From NCBI GenBank assembly GCA_905147135.1, contig LR990041.1:22675712-22739711 (forward strand): a DNA stretch of 64,000 nt, given 5' to 3'. Source of the stretch: Blastobasis lacticolella (Eukaryota; Arthropoda; Insecta; Lepidoptera; Blastobasidae). Both the position numbers and the translations under genes were made by a program. Positions 31,378 through 42,537 of the stretch are shown here, in pieces; position 1 is the first letter of the stretch, and the number at the start of each line of letters is the position of its first letter. The notes beneath the pieces were generated by a model that worked only from the letters and a program-made list of their open reading frames with translations, had not been told where the DNA came from and ran no database searches.

Positions 31378-31690
31378 GAGCATTGGTGGCCTAATGGTCA
31401 AGGGGTAAGACACGTACCTCGAGGTACCGGGCTCGAACAGCAGAGCCGCTATGTACCAATGCTCTTTATAAATTATATAAATTAGTTGAACACTGACCAG
31501 TATCCTTGCGGTGAGGGAAACATCATGATGAAATCCGTACATTCAAGCCCCTGAATGTCAAACCATAATCCAATCTGGTCAGGTTCGCCTGTTAATAGAG
31601 TTCACGGTGATCAGATGGCAGTCGCTCCACTATAATCACCTGATCTGCCAAATCATGGATCAAGACGGATCCTGGGCCCTTGCGCGCGAG
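31378..31690 (+). mobile_element. tRNA-derived SINE (family S2) within repeat X copy c
   Basis: Head GAGCATTGGTGGCCTAATGG (A-box-like) and GTACCGGGCTCGAACAG (B-box-like), with CCAATGCTC able to pair with the first bases as a tRNA-like acceptor stem. The body follows (TATCCTTGCGG, AATCCAATCTGGTCAGG, GATCACCTGATCTGCC...), ending near TTGCGCGCGAG. The related solo copy at 60503-60829 shows that this is a mobile family. Confidence 0.75.
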
Positions 31691-32131
31691 ATGATCCGAG
31701 ATGTATAGTAAATTTTAAATTGCCATTGAAGGATCGGTATTTTGTTTATGTTCAGAGCCCCACGCGGATGTAGTCGCGGGCAACAGATAGTATATAATAA
31801 TAATATGGATAATCGGCTGTCAATCGGCACGCTCATGGCCTATCATCGCCACAGAAACCATAACCAAATAGCCGGTCCTCTGGTTTTATTCGTCATTGCT
31901 GGGGGGCTATTGGCTAACTCACTGGAAAACTGAATTTGTCATATAAAAGTCTTACACTACTCTAATTTTGTAGTCGCTATGGGCAGTGGCCAATGTAGAT
32001 GACGTAGTGTAGAATGATATAATGCCAAATTTAGTTTACAACTGAGTAGACAATAGTCCCCCCGTCATGCTTATTAGTCATAAGTACGTTTTCTTAAGTT
32101 TTGGCTAATGGTTGGTGCTGTTGTTTTAGTA

Positions 32132-32176
32132 AAAAAAAAATTTATAACGTAATACTTACGTTATAAATTTTTTTTT
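32132..32176. repeat. Perfect 21 bp hairpin at the left arm / spacer junction
   Basis: 32132-32152 (A-run then TTTATAACGTAA) pairs without mismatch with 32156-32176 (TTACGTTATAAA then T-run), with loop TAC. It sits exactly where the palindrome's left arm ends. Confidence 0.9.
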
Positions 32177-32813
32177 CACTGTGTATTGTGTCCGATGCTT
32201 TGTGTTAAACGTTTTCCACCACACAAAACCCCGACAGAGGCTTAATTTACTCTTGAAAATAACTATGCTTACCTAATTTTTCGGCCACTGATTGAGTAAA
32301 TTATGTAATTAATTCGCTAATTTTAGTTCACGATAATGACCACAGTCGCTTTTGCCAATAATATAAAGGTTCATACATATATAGTTTTTTGACAGAGTCA
32401 AGATTAACACAAAAGTTATTCCACATAGATGTCACTGTTTTAATAACTGGTTTACACTACACTGGTAATATTTATTTAGTCACTAACAATTTTACTGGTT
32501 ATTTAATGTCTTAACAACTATAAACTGGTCAATTTAGATAGAAAATATCACTATTTATATATTTAAATCGGAGAAGTACAAAGACTGGTATTTACTGCTA
32601 CAGCGCCATCTAACGCTCTAATTTTATTAACAATATATATGCTATGTGCTATTTTTCAAAGTACGTTGTGAAACTAATCAATTTTTGGTAGACATTCACA
32701 ATAAAAATGAATTCCCCGGCGAGTTCACACACTATATGTACAATAATTTTACAATACTTATGTTCTATAATTATACAAATTTAATATTAGTTTCATTTCT
32801 AGGAAGTATACTT
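32151..32813. other. 663 bp spacer of the palindrome
   Basis: Single-copy within this window; no coding frame. It is flanked by a 24 bp direct repeat (TACTTACGTTATAAA plus T-run at 32153-32176 and 32809-32832). Phrases such as TTTACACTACACTGG and AACTGGT recur at about 32440-32530, so part may be low-copy repeat debris. GCGCCATCTAACGCTC lies at about 32603. Confidence 0.7.
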
Positions 32814-35215
32814 ACGTTATAAATTTTTTTTTTACTAAGACAACAGCACCAACCATTAGCCAAAACTTAAAAAAACGTATTTATGACTAATAAGCATGAC
32901 GGGGGGACTATTGTCTACTCAGTTGTAAACTAAATTTGGCATTTTATAATTCTACACTACGTTATCTACATTGGCCACTGCCCATAGCGACTACAAAATT
33001 AGAGTAGTGTAAGACTTTTATATGACAAATTCAGTTTTCCAGTGAGTTAGCCAATAGCCCCCCAGCAATGACGAATAAAACCAGAGGACCGGCTATTTGG
33101 TTATGGTTTCTGTGGCGATGATTGGCCATGAGCGTGCCGATTGACAGCCGATTATCCATATTATTATTATATACTATCTGTTGCCCGCGACTACATCCGC
33201 GTGGGGCTCTGAACATAAACAAAATACCGATCCTTCAATGGCAATTAAAAATTAACTATACATTTCGGATCATCTCGCGCGCAAGGGCCCAGGATCCGTC
33301 TTGATCCATGATTTGGCAGATCAGGTGATTATAGTGGAGCGACTGCCATCTGATCACCGTGAACTCTATTAACAGGCAAACCTGACCAGATTGGATTATG
33401 GTTTGACATTCAGGGGCTTGAACGTACGGATTTCATCATGATGTTTCCCTCACCGCAAGGATACTGGTCAGTGTTCAACTAATTTATATAATTTATAAAG
33501 AGCATTGGTACATAGCGGCTCTGCTGTTCGAGCCCGGTACCTCGAGGTACGTGTCTTACCCCTTGACCATTAGGCCACCAATGCTCTCATCATTATAATC
33601 GTACATCTCAGATACTGACTATAAGTGTAAAGCAGGTGAACTGATAATAGAGTGTGCTGTAAACCCGGACGCACTTAAAGATTTTAGTTTTAGTACCGAC
33701 CTTGATTTACGGTGTCGCTGCCCTTGTCTATTATTAATAGACGTACAGGCAGGTTTTTTATTGACCATGCATCATACGGACACTGCTGAATCGATTCATT
33801 TGACATACAAAGCTGAGTATGGTGTCGATTTCGGATAAATCAATGATAGCCGATTAATTGAGCATAACATTTTTATCACACCTTAAATGATCTAAATCTT
33901 ACAACTATAGTATACAAGCAAGAAATTTGCTACTATACTCTATATTTTTTAACTATTAAGTAGTGTGATGACGTTCTTCATTCTCATTGGTTACAAATCA
34001 GTGTTCACATCAACCACCCACTTTCCACTTTCCGGTAAGCAACTCAATTGAAATTTTGCATACATGTAAAACAAAAGACAGTAGAATATAATGGTATCAT
34101 TGAACTGAACTGCTCTCGGTGCCAATCGGCTCTGAGACTGTTCAACCAGTATCAGTGTCATCCTCGTTTAACTTATCTAATTAAAAAAAAAACACGAATA
34201 TTTATGATATTTAAGATTTATTTTTTGTAACACATGAAAATCGCAGGTAAAATCCACACCGTGAAAGCCGCCTTAGCGTACCTACTTAATATGGATGAGC
34301 CAATGAGCACGTTGTATTCAGCCTCAGTACTTTATAGTTGATAAAAATAGAATATAGTAAGCCAATTTTCGATACAACTTTAGCATTAAATACCCGTGAC
34401 CGTTCATTGTGACGGTTACCACTTAAAGTGCAAATCATAGGGCGATAGTTTACCCCTAAATGGCTTATAAGACCGCCTGACCAATTTGGGTAACAGTAAA
34501 TGGCCAATGAAAATAATAATTATAGAAGAAGTTGAATAAAAAAAGTGTTTTAATTTATCAAATAATAAACATTTTAATTATATCTTATAGACTCACATAT
34601 ACAAAAAAAATTAAACTTACCTCTTGGATTAACGTTGGAAATAGTTCTGGCACCGATTATAAGATAAAGTGAGTCATAGCACAAAGTAGATAAACTAAAC
34701 AAGTTCCTTCAAATCTATACGCACGACTAAACATCTCATAAATAACCCATAGTTTGTTTATAAATTTGCGACAAGCACTTGGCCAAGTTTTTGTGCTGCA
34801 GAGTGTATGTATAAGATAAGATAAACCATGATGCAATGGTATTTTATATATAGTTCTTCTAGTTTGAGCACATCTGTTTCACGCATTATTTGACATTGTG
34901 CTCTCTTCTCTTAAGAGGAGGTTTTTCTGTCCTCATTGCATCACAGTTACAAGGATCATTTGGCATTTGGATGAGGCCGTGAGTGTCAAATATAAACTCC
35001 AGCGGTCTGTCAAAAGTGACGCTTTACAAGATGGCGGCGTTAATTCTGATTTCCGCCACGTGCCAAATGATCTTTGTAAACCGTCAGTTGACAGTGTCGT
35101 GTGCATGTGTCGTAAATGCGTTCTGCATGCATCCTGCATGCATCCTGCATGCGTCCTGCATGCGTCATTCATGCGTCCTGCAGGAATCCTGCATGTCTCC
35201 GTCGCGTCCGTGTTG
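32814..35215 (-). repeat. Repeat X, copy d: right arm of the palindrome
   Basis: Inverted copy of 29801-32150. It retains about 60 bp near 34445-34505 (AAATGGCTTATAAGACCGCC) that the left arm lacks but that the copy at 62718-62775 has. In sampled stretches the two arms differ by only a few bases per 200, while copy e differs more. It ends abruptly at 35215 beyond the minisatellite, fused to the LINE EN-RT frame. Confidence 0.9.
33274..33586 (-). mobile_element. SINE family S2 within repeat X copy d
   Basis: Inverted counterpart of 31378-31690 with the same head, B-box-like word and body. The shared position within X shows that the SINE was part of X before the palindrome formed. Confidence 0.75.
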
Positions 35216-36857
35216 TGAAAGGAGAAAGTAGACAGTTTGATGACAGGTACTGCGTGAGCTGACTGTGGATAATGTGCTCTAGGACCTTTGAGAGGAATGG
35301 TAATAGTGATATGGGACGAAAATCAGAAAAGGAAACGGGTTTGGATGTTTTAGGAAGGGGGTTAACGTTAGCAAGTTTCCAAGCTGACGGGAAAGAACTC
35401 GTTACCAGCGAATGGTTAAAAATATGTGTGAGAACAGGTAGGAGTTCAGGAAGGAGGAAGGAAATCATGCGTGGACAAAGGTTATCATTACCCACAGCAG
35501 TAGAAGAGATAGCAATAATGTGCTTCTTAACATCCTCCTCCGAAACAGGCGTGAAACAGAATGAGGTACAAAGAGGGAGTGGGTAACTATTGATCTGGGC
35601 TATGGTTTGAGTTTTAATGTTAGAGTCCAGAATGACAGGTGGTGAAGAGAAGTGGGTATTTAGTTGGTTTAAATCAATAGAGCCCTCACAGGTTACTGTG
35701 GATTTCCCCACACCTAATGACCTAAGGAAAGACCAAACTTTTGCAGGAGCTGAGCCATTGACTGAGTTGTGGATGTGGCGTCTCCTAGCATCTCTACACA
35801 GACGACTGCAATAGTTTCGGAGATTCTTGTACCTTTCATGGTTTTGGTCTGAAGGATACTTACCGAAACGTCGCTTGGCACAATCCCGCCTAATCATCAC
35901 AGCCTTGATGTCCTCGGTAATCCACGGTGCAGGTGTTTGTTTTAATCGGACTCTTTTAAGTGGAGCATGTGTATCGTAGAGTTTAATGATTCGTGATTCA
36001 AGCTCCTGTACCTTCACATCAATGTGGTCAGCAACAAGGACAGATTTCCAATCGATATTTGCCGCATCGCGCCTCAATGCCTCCAAATCGATACGCCCAA
36101 AACTACGTAAAAAGGAAAACCGAGGTTTACGTTTGGGAGTCCGAACTTTAAAAGATAGGAAAACTAAGTCATGGTAAGAAAAGGGGGCATCGAATTGACC
36201 ATGGACGGCTATTTTATTAGGAGAGGATGTGATCATTAGATCAAGAAGAGAGGGGACACAATTTGGGGAATGATGCGTGGCAGTGAGTGGAAGAATATGC
36301 AGGTTGACCGAGGACAAGAGGGACTGTAACTTACGAGATCGTGAATCGTTTTTAAGCAAGCACGTGTTAAAGTCCCCAAGTAATAAAACGTCGTCATAAT
36401 TGGGACATAAGGTACATAGTAGATTGTCAAGAGAAGCAAAATAATCAATGTGTAGATTTGGGCTATATAACACGGCAAGCAAAACTTTTTTATGATTGAG
36501 TGTTACCTCAATAAAGAGATGTTCAGCTGAACCCGAGTACAGGCTTGGTGATGTGCTGACAATTGTGTACAGAATATCGTCACGTAGGTATATTGCGACC
36601 CCACCGCCTCCCTTGCCCGTACGGTCATTGCGAATGAGTGTGAAGCCGGGAAGTGAGAATTGAGAAGAAGGGAGAGAAGGCTTCAAGAATGATTCTGAGA
36701 TAAGCACAGCATCCACTGGACTGCTACTAAAGGATGCCAGTAAATCGGAATAATGGCCAGGAATGCTCTGGGAATTGATGTGTACAACATTAAAGTTGTT
36801 TGGGAACTTAGAAAAGGATACCTTCAACTGATCATGTACAGAAAGTCGTGTGGACAC
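35169..36857 (-). pseudogene. LINE (family Y group) ORF2: endonuclease and RT N-terminus, 3' end replaced by repeat X
   Basis: A long open frame of 562 codons on the minus strand. Residues about 1-230 form an APE-type endonuclease (NVVHINSQSIPGHY; AVLISESFLKPS; TGKGGGGVAIYLRDD; VLLLGDFNTCLL; FSYHDLVFLSF). A linker follows (KQTPAPWITEDIKAVMIRRD; YKNLRNYCSRLCRDARR), then the RT start (STAVGNDNLCPRMISF; LANVNPLPKTSKPV; FRPISLLPFLSKVLEHI). It never reaches the catalytic YxDD: at 35215 the sequence switches to inverted repeat X, and the last 15 or so codons (ending RRHAGFLQDA) come from the X minisatellite. The M at 36857 fits a real ORF2 start. The endonuclease appears intact. Confidence 0.9.
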
Positions 36858-36997
36858 ATCATCACTGTCTTCAGAGTTGACGCAAGATAATTTTCGTTAG
36901 ACGATGACGACGAACATGAGAAAAAACTATCATTTGAGCTATTCATACAATGCCTTCAATATAATACGATTAAAAAAATATATATATATATATATAT

Positions 36998-38013
36998 GAC
37001 GGATGCGGTCAATAGTACGGACTCATGACGAAGAAAACGGAAGTGGGAGTGCGCCCTCTGGTGGGGCGTGCTGACAGAGTCTCGACGGCACGACTCGGGC
37101 CGAGTGGCGGCCATTCTTGGCGCGACCGCCGCCGAGGAGTGACGCGTCTTGAAACTGTCTCCACATTTCGTTTATAGAAAGTGTTATTTACGTTTGAAAA
37201 TAAAGTAATTTTAAAATCACTTTTGAAATAAGAAAGTTAATCACCTCAACTGCCTACATTGTGATACTGCTCTGATTTCAAGTGAAATTATAAGTGATGT
37301 GCAAAAATGAATTGGAATAAATACAGTGGAGTAAATGTGAACCTTTTCTTTAATTTATCTGGACGATCTAATACTGATATCACCACCCTGATGACAATGA
37401 TCCTGATACACCCTTTCCTTCACGCGACGACATCAGAAGCGGTGATGACGAACGCAACGCCCAAGAGATGGTATGATGAGAAGCGACAAAGAAAATGCAG
37501 ATAACGCTTTGTGGAAGCGTAATAATAAAAGGAAAGTGATTACTCGATCCAGTTGAATTGCCTACATTAAAATATAAAATGATTAAACACGTTCAAAGCG
37601 CAGCCAAGAGTCCAAACACCCCGAGATATAAGACAAAGACTTCGTCAGACAGATTGGGGGATTTATAAAGTAAACAACAAATCATCTGTACCAATTGGTT
37701 ATGGTCAAGGCAGACCTCGGGCCTTCGAGAGCACCATTGGGATATTGACACCATTATTAAAAATCGAGTGAAACTTACTATGGACGGCACTTTGGTATGT
37801 ATTCTTTGTTTTTGCGAAACTTAATTTAGATTACTCATGTAAAATATTCCCCTCTTTTAACAAAAAGAAATAGTGTTAGTTGAATAATTTGCGTAGTTCT
37901 AAATTAGCCGGCTAAAGTTTATTCAATGAAGTTAAAGTAAATGCTTAGATTTAGATTCATTTAGCAGTGTGGTTTGACACCACAATTAAATTAATTGCTT
38001 AAATTTCTGCAGA
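36998..38013 (+). repeat. Dispersed repeat family A, copy 2 (full length in window)
   Basis: Begins GACGGATGCGGTCAATAG after a TA-dinucleotide run and ends at CTGCAG (38013). It contains the GC-rich core (CGAGTGGCGGCCATTCTTGG) and coding-like words such as an HPDDNDPDTPFPSRDD reading at about 37385 and MMRSDKENADNALWKRNN at about 37471, neither in one continuous frame. It may be a transcript-derived or retroelement 5' piece. The family is unknown. Confidence 0.85.
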
Positions 38014-38759
38014 TAAATAAAACAATTATTATTTTTTAATTTTTTAAGTTTTGCTAATACAATTATTTTCTTCTATTGCATAACAATGGTGTACAACGGT
38101 TCGCTTCACCTACGAGAACAACATTGCAATGCAACGCTGGACTGGTAGCCTCAACGTGATTGTTTCAACATGGGACGATGGTAGACAATCTGCGAGTGTT
38201 GCGTACATGACTGAGAAATGATGTGATATTGACAGTTCCTCTTTGTCTGGTGAGTCCTATACATAATTATTATTTGGTAGAAACCTGTGCTGAAAAGAGA
38301 CTCCCTAGCAGATTTTAAGAGTTATTTACTTTGATAATTCAGAAAAGTATTCTGTCAGAAACACTATTGATGCCCTTAGTAGAGAGAAGGGCAGGTTAAT
38401 TTGTATCTTTAGTGAAACTACAAATAGAAAGAATGTAAACAAAACAAAAAGAACGTGATTTATGGTCAGTGTTACAAATTGTTGGTAAAGATGTTAAAAA
38501 CTACTGCCAAATTTAATAAATATTAGCTTTTGCGGGTACCTATGTCAAATAAAGAATTATGTTAAATCCCTCTAAATGTTACAGTACACTGTGTTAAAAT
38601 TAAAAAAGTGACATTTAATTTAAGATTATTTTACCATCTTGAAACACGCTATTATTTAACGTATTACCAACATCACGTCAGTTATCGGAAAACAAGAATA
38701 AGAAATACTTGAAAGCATAGTCCTATTATTTTTATAAATTGAGTACGTAAGCATCGTTA
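38014..38759. other. No gene seen
   Basis: AT-rich noncoding DNA with frequent stops in all frames and no repeat match that I could find in the window. Confidence 0.4.
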
Positions 38760-39107
38760 TGGTGGTACTGCTGCTGATTGACTTCTTCTTCTTGATCGTT
38801 ACCTCACTGCTGAGGATCGTGACATCTTCGGAGTTTGTCTCCATCGGTCGCCTGATGTAATGCGACGTTGACGGATGTATCGTTCGGATATTTGGTCCGC
38901 CCATCTCTTCGGACTTCGGCCTCTGGGTCTCTTGCCTTCGACTTTTCCCGTCACCATAAATCGTTCCAGATTGCTGATTAAGTAATTATTTGATAATAAC
39001 AGTGTGGCAGGGATGCCGTAGCAGTGAGTTTGTGGAACAATTAGCTGGTGTACTTTAGGATGTTGTATCTTAGAGATAGGATAGGCTTCGAATGTGCAAA
39101 ATTTCAA
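38760..39107 (-). pseudogene. LINE 3' coding fragment (RTE-like C-terminus)
   Basis: Minus-strand frame with MVTGKVEGKRPRGRSPKRWA, then DQISERYIRQRRITSGDRWR. The order G-K-x-x-G-K-R-x-R-G-R-x-x-x-R-W followed by a W-R near the end is the usual C-terminus after RT in RTE-type and related insect LINEs. The frame stops at 38799. Upstream residues (IPATLLLSNN...) do not match the family, so only about 55 residues are recognisable. The rest of the element is missing. Confidence 0.65.
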
Positions 39108-40828
39108 TAATGACCCAGTAAAGATCTCCGCGATTTCTATGCGAGCGGGAGGGTGCCAACATGTATCGAAAAAAAAAAAGAGAAAAATTGTTAGCGTGTT
39201 TGTTTACATTTAACAGGAGACATTCGAACGAACTTTTCCATATTTCAGTATGTTTGTTATTGTGGTCGTAGTTTCCCAATGTTATAGAAGATATCCGCGG
39301 TAACAATGGGATCACTCATATACGTTTCTTTTAATACTACAAAACGGAAAAAAGGGGTAGTTTGGTTAGTAATTTAATTTTATGTTGGTATCAAGTTATT
39401 AATCGAAAGAAAAAGTAAATACGAGTAAGTGAACTGATTGACGGTAGCTAATTTCGATTTATGTTTTGGGTAACTAAAGATAAACCTGTGACTTAGTTCG
39501 ACCGAAAACCATTTGTTCTATGTTAATATGACTTAGTTTGACCTGGTTAAAGACTTTGTAAGACGGATCTATCTAAGAAGCTAACTCAATATGTGACGTC
39601 TATCGAGCCGAGGTTTTTATAAGATTTATGTGATAGTTTTGTTTTCTTAAAATTTCGTAATTCGCATCATCGGATGGAGGTGATCGTGTTTTATCACTGA
39701 TGGTGGGCTGATGGAGCCTATGGGAGAGTTTTATGGTTGCTTACCGGCCTGATGGAGGCTATGGGAGCGTGGCTAATAGAAGGTAGTTGTTTCAATCTTT
39801 GTGAGAAAATGTTGAACGATAATGATGTTAAGAAAGTCCAGATATTTTGGTGATTGTTCAATAGTCGGTTTATTAAATTAACTTTAGCTCCGAGTACTGA
39901 AATTTCCATGATTATCGATATAAAGTAACTTTTTCGAGTTCTGTTGTTGTACCAGTAAGATGAGGCAGTGTAAGCAATGGTGAGATTTTATATCCTTCTG
40001 CCAGTACAAGCTTAGTAGTACCTGAACTGTTGTTGAGGTCAAATATCCTGATTTATTTGGCTAACTTGGAGTGGCCTGGAAATCATGTGTGTGATAGCCC
40101 CGAAAGTCTCGATGTTGTGGCTGTAGATGGCAAATTTAATGTTGTAATTTTTTTTAGAAGGCTTCTGTATATGGGACACCTTCATTATTACAATCATTGT
40201 TAAATCGTTTCAAAATGGGAGGCTAAAACATAACGTAAACTCTAAATAGAGTATACTTGTTCGAACAGTTAAAATTGATGACGATGATTATTACTTGTTT
40301 AGTTTTGGTGTGGTAACATATGAACTGGATGGTAACAACTTACCTATGACTGGCGTAACAGATAAACGTGAGAGCTTCATATTATTAAACTCCTGATTTA
40401 GTTTTGATATTGAGCAGTAGAGATAATGTTGTTTTTGTAGAAATATCACCGTGAACATTTGTTCGGGTCTGTGACGATTACTTGTTATGTAACTCGAAGA
40501 CCGTTATTACGTGTTATGATAGCAGATATGACTGTGTTACCTATCATTGACTTAGTGCAGATTTGGTCGAAGAATTGACCACGAGCTGAGAGTCTATAGA
40601 CAGCTATTAGTGAAGTAAAGCGTGTTAAAGTTACTACTTCATGATTTCAGCAATTTCATATTAAAAAGTATACTGTATAGTCTAGCAGTGGCTATATAAG
40701 TACGGCTACTACAGTGGTGCCCCTATATTATAGAAAGAGGTATTACTAGAGTCTATAAGTACCTACTGGTTTAAAAAATGTGACGAATGAACAACACTGA
40801 GCTTATATGTTGGCAATGTTTATTAACG
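39108..40828. other. No gene seen
   Basis: Long noncoding stretch. At 39700-39770 a TGATGG-AGCCTATGGGAG word is repeated twice (39710, 39752). No coding motif on either strand. Confidence 0.4.
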
Positions 40829-41190
40829 CCTGGGTGGCTCCCGCCTGTGTGGCTCCCGCCTGTGTGGCTCCCGCCTGTGTGGCTCCCGCCTGTGTAGATC
40901 CCGCCTGTGTGGCTCCCGCCTGGGTGGCTCCCGCCTGTGTGGCTTCCGCCTCTGTGGCACCCACCTGTGTGGCATTTCGCCTGTGTGGCATTCCGCCTGT
41001 GTGGCATTCCGCCTGTGTGGCATTCCGCCTGTGTGGCATCCCGCCTGTGTGGCATCTCGCCTGTGTGGCATCTCGCCTGTGTGGCATCTCGCCTGTGTGG
41101 CATCTTGCCTGTGTGGCATCCCGCCTGTTTGGCATTTCGCCGGTGTGGTATTTTTCTGTGTGGCATTTCGCCTCTGTGCCATTTACCCTT
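40829..41190. repeat. 15 bp minisatellite, about 24 copies
   Basis: Unit approximately CCTGTGTGGCTCCCG, changing after about 40970 to CCTGTGTGGCATTCCG/CATCTCG variants. Because the unit is a multiple of three and lacks stops in most frames, long frames open in several frames on both strands (for example minus 41199-40771 and plus 40807-41196). They read as Ala/Cys/Val/Pro or Thr/Gly/His repeats and are unlikely to be genes. Degenerate units continue to about 41440. Confidence 0.95.
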
Positions 41191-42094
41191 GTGTGACATC
41201 TTACCTGTATCGTGCTATGGCAGACGTGATACAGGATATAGAATATACTCGTAGTTTGACGATTAGAGTGGTACTGACCAGAGTGACACCCAGTTCTTGT
41301 GGCACCTAGTCTGTGTGGTATTTTGCTATTGTGCAGGTCCAGTTGCGTGCCGGCCCGGTTGCGAGGCGGCCCGATTGCGTGGCTGCCCGTCTGATAGCGT
41401 TCGTCAGTGTGGTGGTTCGCCTGCGTGTCATTTCTTCTGTATGGTAATATTACTCTTATTTTTAAAATTAGGATGGCGCTGACGGATGACCAAAATCATA
41501 TGGCATTTAATGAAGGAGTGTTTCGATCACACTCGAAGTAACATTGGGTCTTTTGCCGAGTACTGAAAATTTTATGTAGGTAGGTATGTCACATATTTGT
41601 AGTAAATCTAAGTACCTACAGTAATGGAGGTCGGGGACAGTACACGAGCTTTATGATTGGATTTGTGATGTTTCCCACTCAACAAGATCATCAAGGGGAA
41701 AACACTGGTGATGATGATGAAACCTTCATTTGTGGTAATTGTGATACGATTCATAGTCTGGTGTCCTGTCACGCCTCTCTCATAAACTGAAGCCGTAGCT
41801 GAATTTATGTCGGCAACTTAGAAAGAATAACTTGTGTACGAGATGATGTTTGTTCTCTCAAGTCTCTCTCAATCTACGGAAGTTAAGTATGATAAATGAT
41901 AATGTACGTATGTTTTATGTGTACACAAATAGCAGTTACTTAAGTATTGGTGGGTTGAAGCAGTCGTGATAGATCCAATCACATGATTCATAAGACTTAC
42001 TGTGTTGTGGTCAGAAGTGACCGAGCGAATATGGTACTGTGCTATGGTTTTCATGTTTCAGATAACACACGAGGACGTGTGTATAGCAGGACGG
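41191..42094. other. No gene seen
   Basis: Degenerate continuation of the 15 bp repeat to about 41440, then unremarkable AT-rich DNA. Confidence 0.4.
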
Positions 42095-42537
42095 CCGTGA
42101 CGGATGCGGTCAATAGTACGGACTCATGACGAAGAAAACGGAAGTGGGAGTGCGCCCTCTGGTGGGGCGTGCTGACAGAGTCTCGACGGCACGACTCGGG
42201 CCGAGTGGCGGCCATTCTTGGCGCGACCGCCGCCGAGGAGTGACGCGTCTTGAAACTGTCTCCACATTTCGTTTATAGAAAGTGTTATTTACGTTTGAAA
42301 ATAAAGTAATTTTAAAATCACTTTTGAAATAAGAAAGTTAATCACCTCAACTGCCTACATTGTGATACTGCTCTGATTTCAAGTGAAATTATAAGTGATG
42401 TGCAAAAATGAATTGGAATAAATACAGTGGAGTAAATGTGAACCTTTTCTTTAATTTATCTGGACGATCTAATACTGATATCACCACCCTGATGACAATG
42501 ATCCTGATACACCCTTTCCTTCACGCGACGACATATA
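42095..42537 (+). repeat. Dispersed repeat family A, copy 3 (3'-truncated)
   Basis: Matches 36998-37433 almost exactly from GACGGATGCGGTC to CACGCGACGACAT, then breaks into an ATATATATA run. The near-identity to copy 2 suggests a recent duplication. The inside of the GC-rich core is unchanged. Confidence 0.9.

Larger units (their letters stand above)
29246..32150 (+). repeat. Repeat X, copy c; from 29801 the left arm of a large palindrome
   Basis: Starts at AAAAACAAAGATTTTTTATG as does the copy at 61456. It carries the GCG-rich head (29430-29740), minisatellite (29822-29915), AT-rich middle, SINE-like segment (31378-31690) and an end at TTTATAACGT (32150). From 29801 to 32150 it is an inverted near-identical match to 32814-35215. 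Compared with the right arm it lacks about 60 bp near 30512. It contains CGCGGATGTAGTCGCGGGCA near 31762, a word I recall from many lepidopteran dispersed repeats. Confidence 0.9.

Noticed and set aside
31378..31460. Candidate tRNA gene
   Set aside because: Boxes A and B and end pairing exist, but no consistent anticodon arm or T arm could be drawn; the same unit continues into a SINE body.
31742..33222. Short protein frame present in both palindrome arms as a conserved gene
   Set aside because: Near-identity reflects the recent inverted duplication; the frame is 63 codons, absent as a supported gene elsewhere, and covers a common repeat word.
40771..41309. Several long overlapping frames on both strands
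   Set aside because: They are translations of a 15 bp tandem repeat without stops, not genes.
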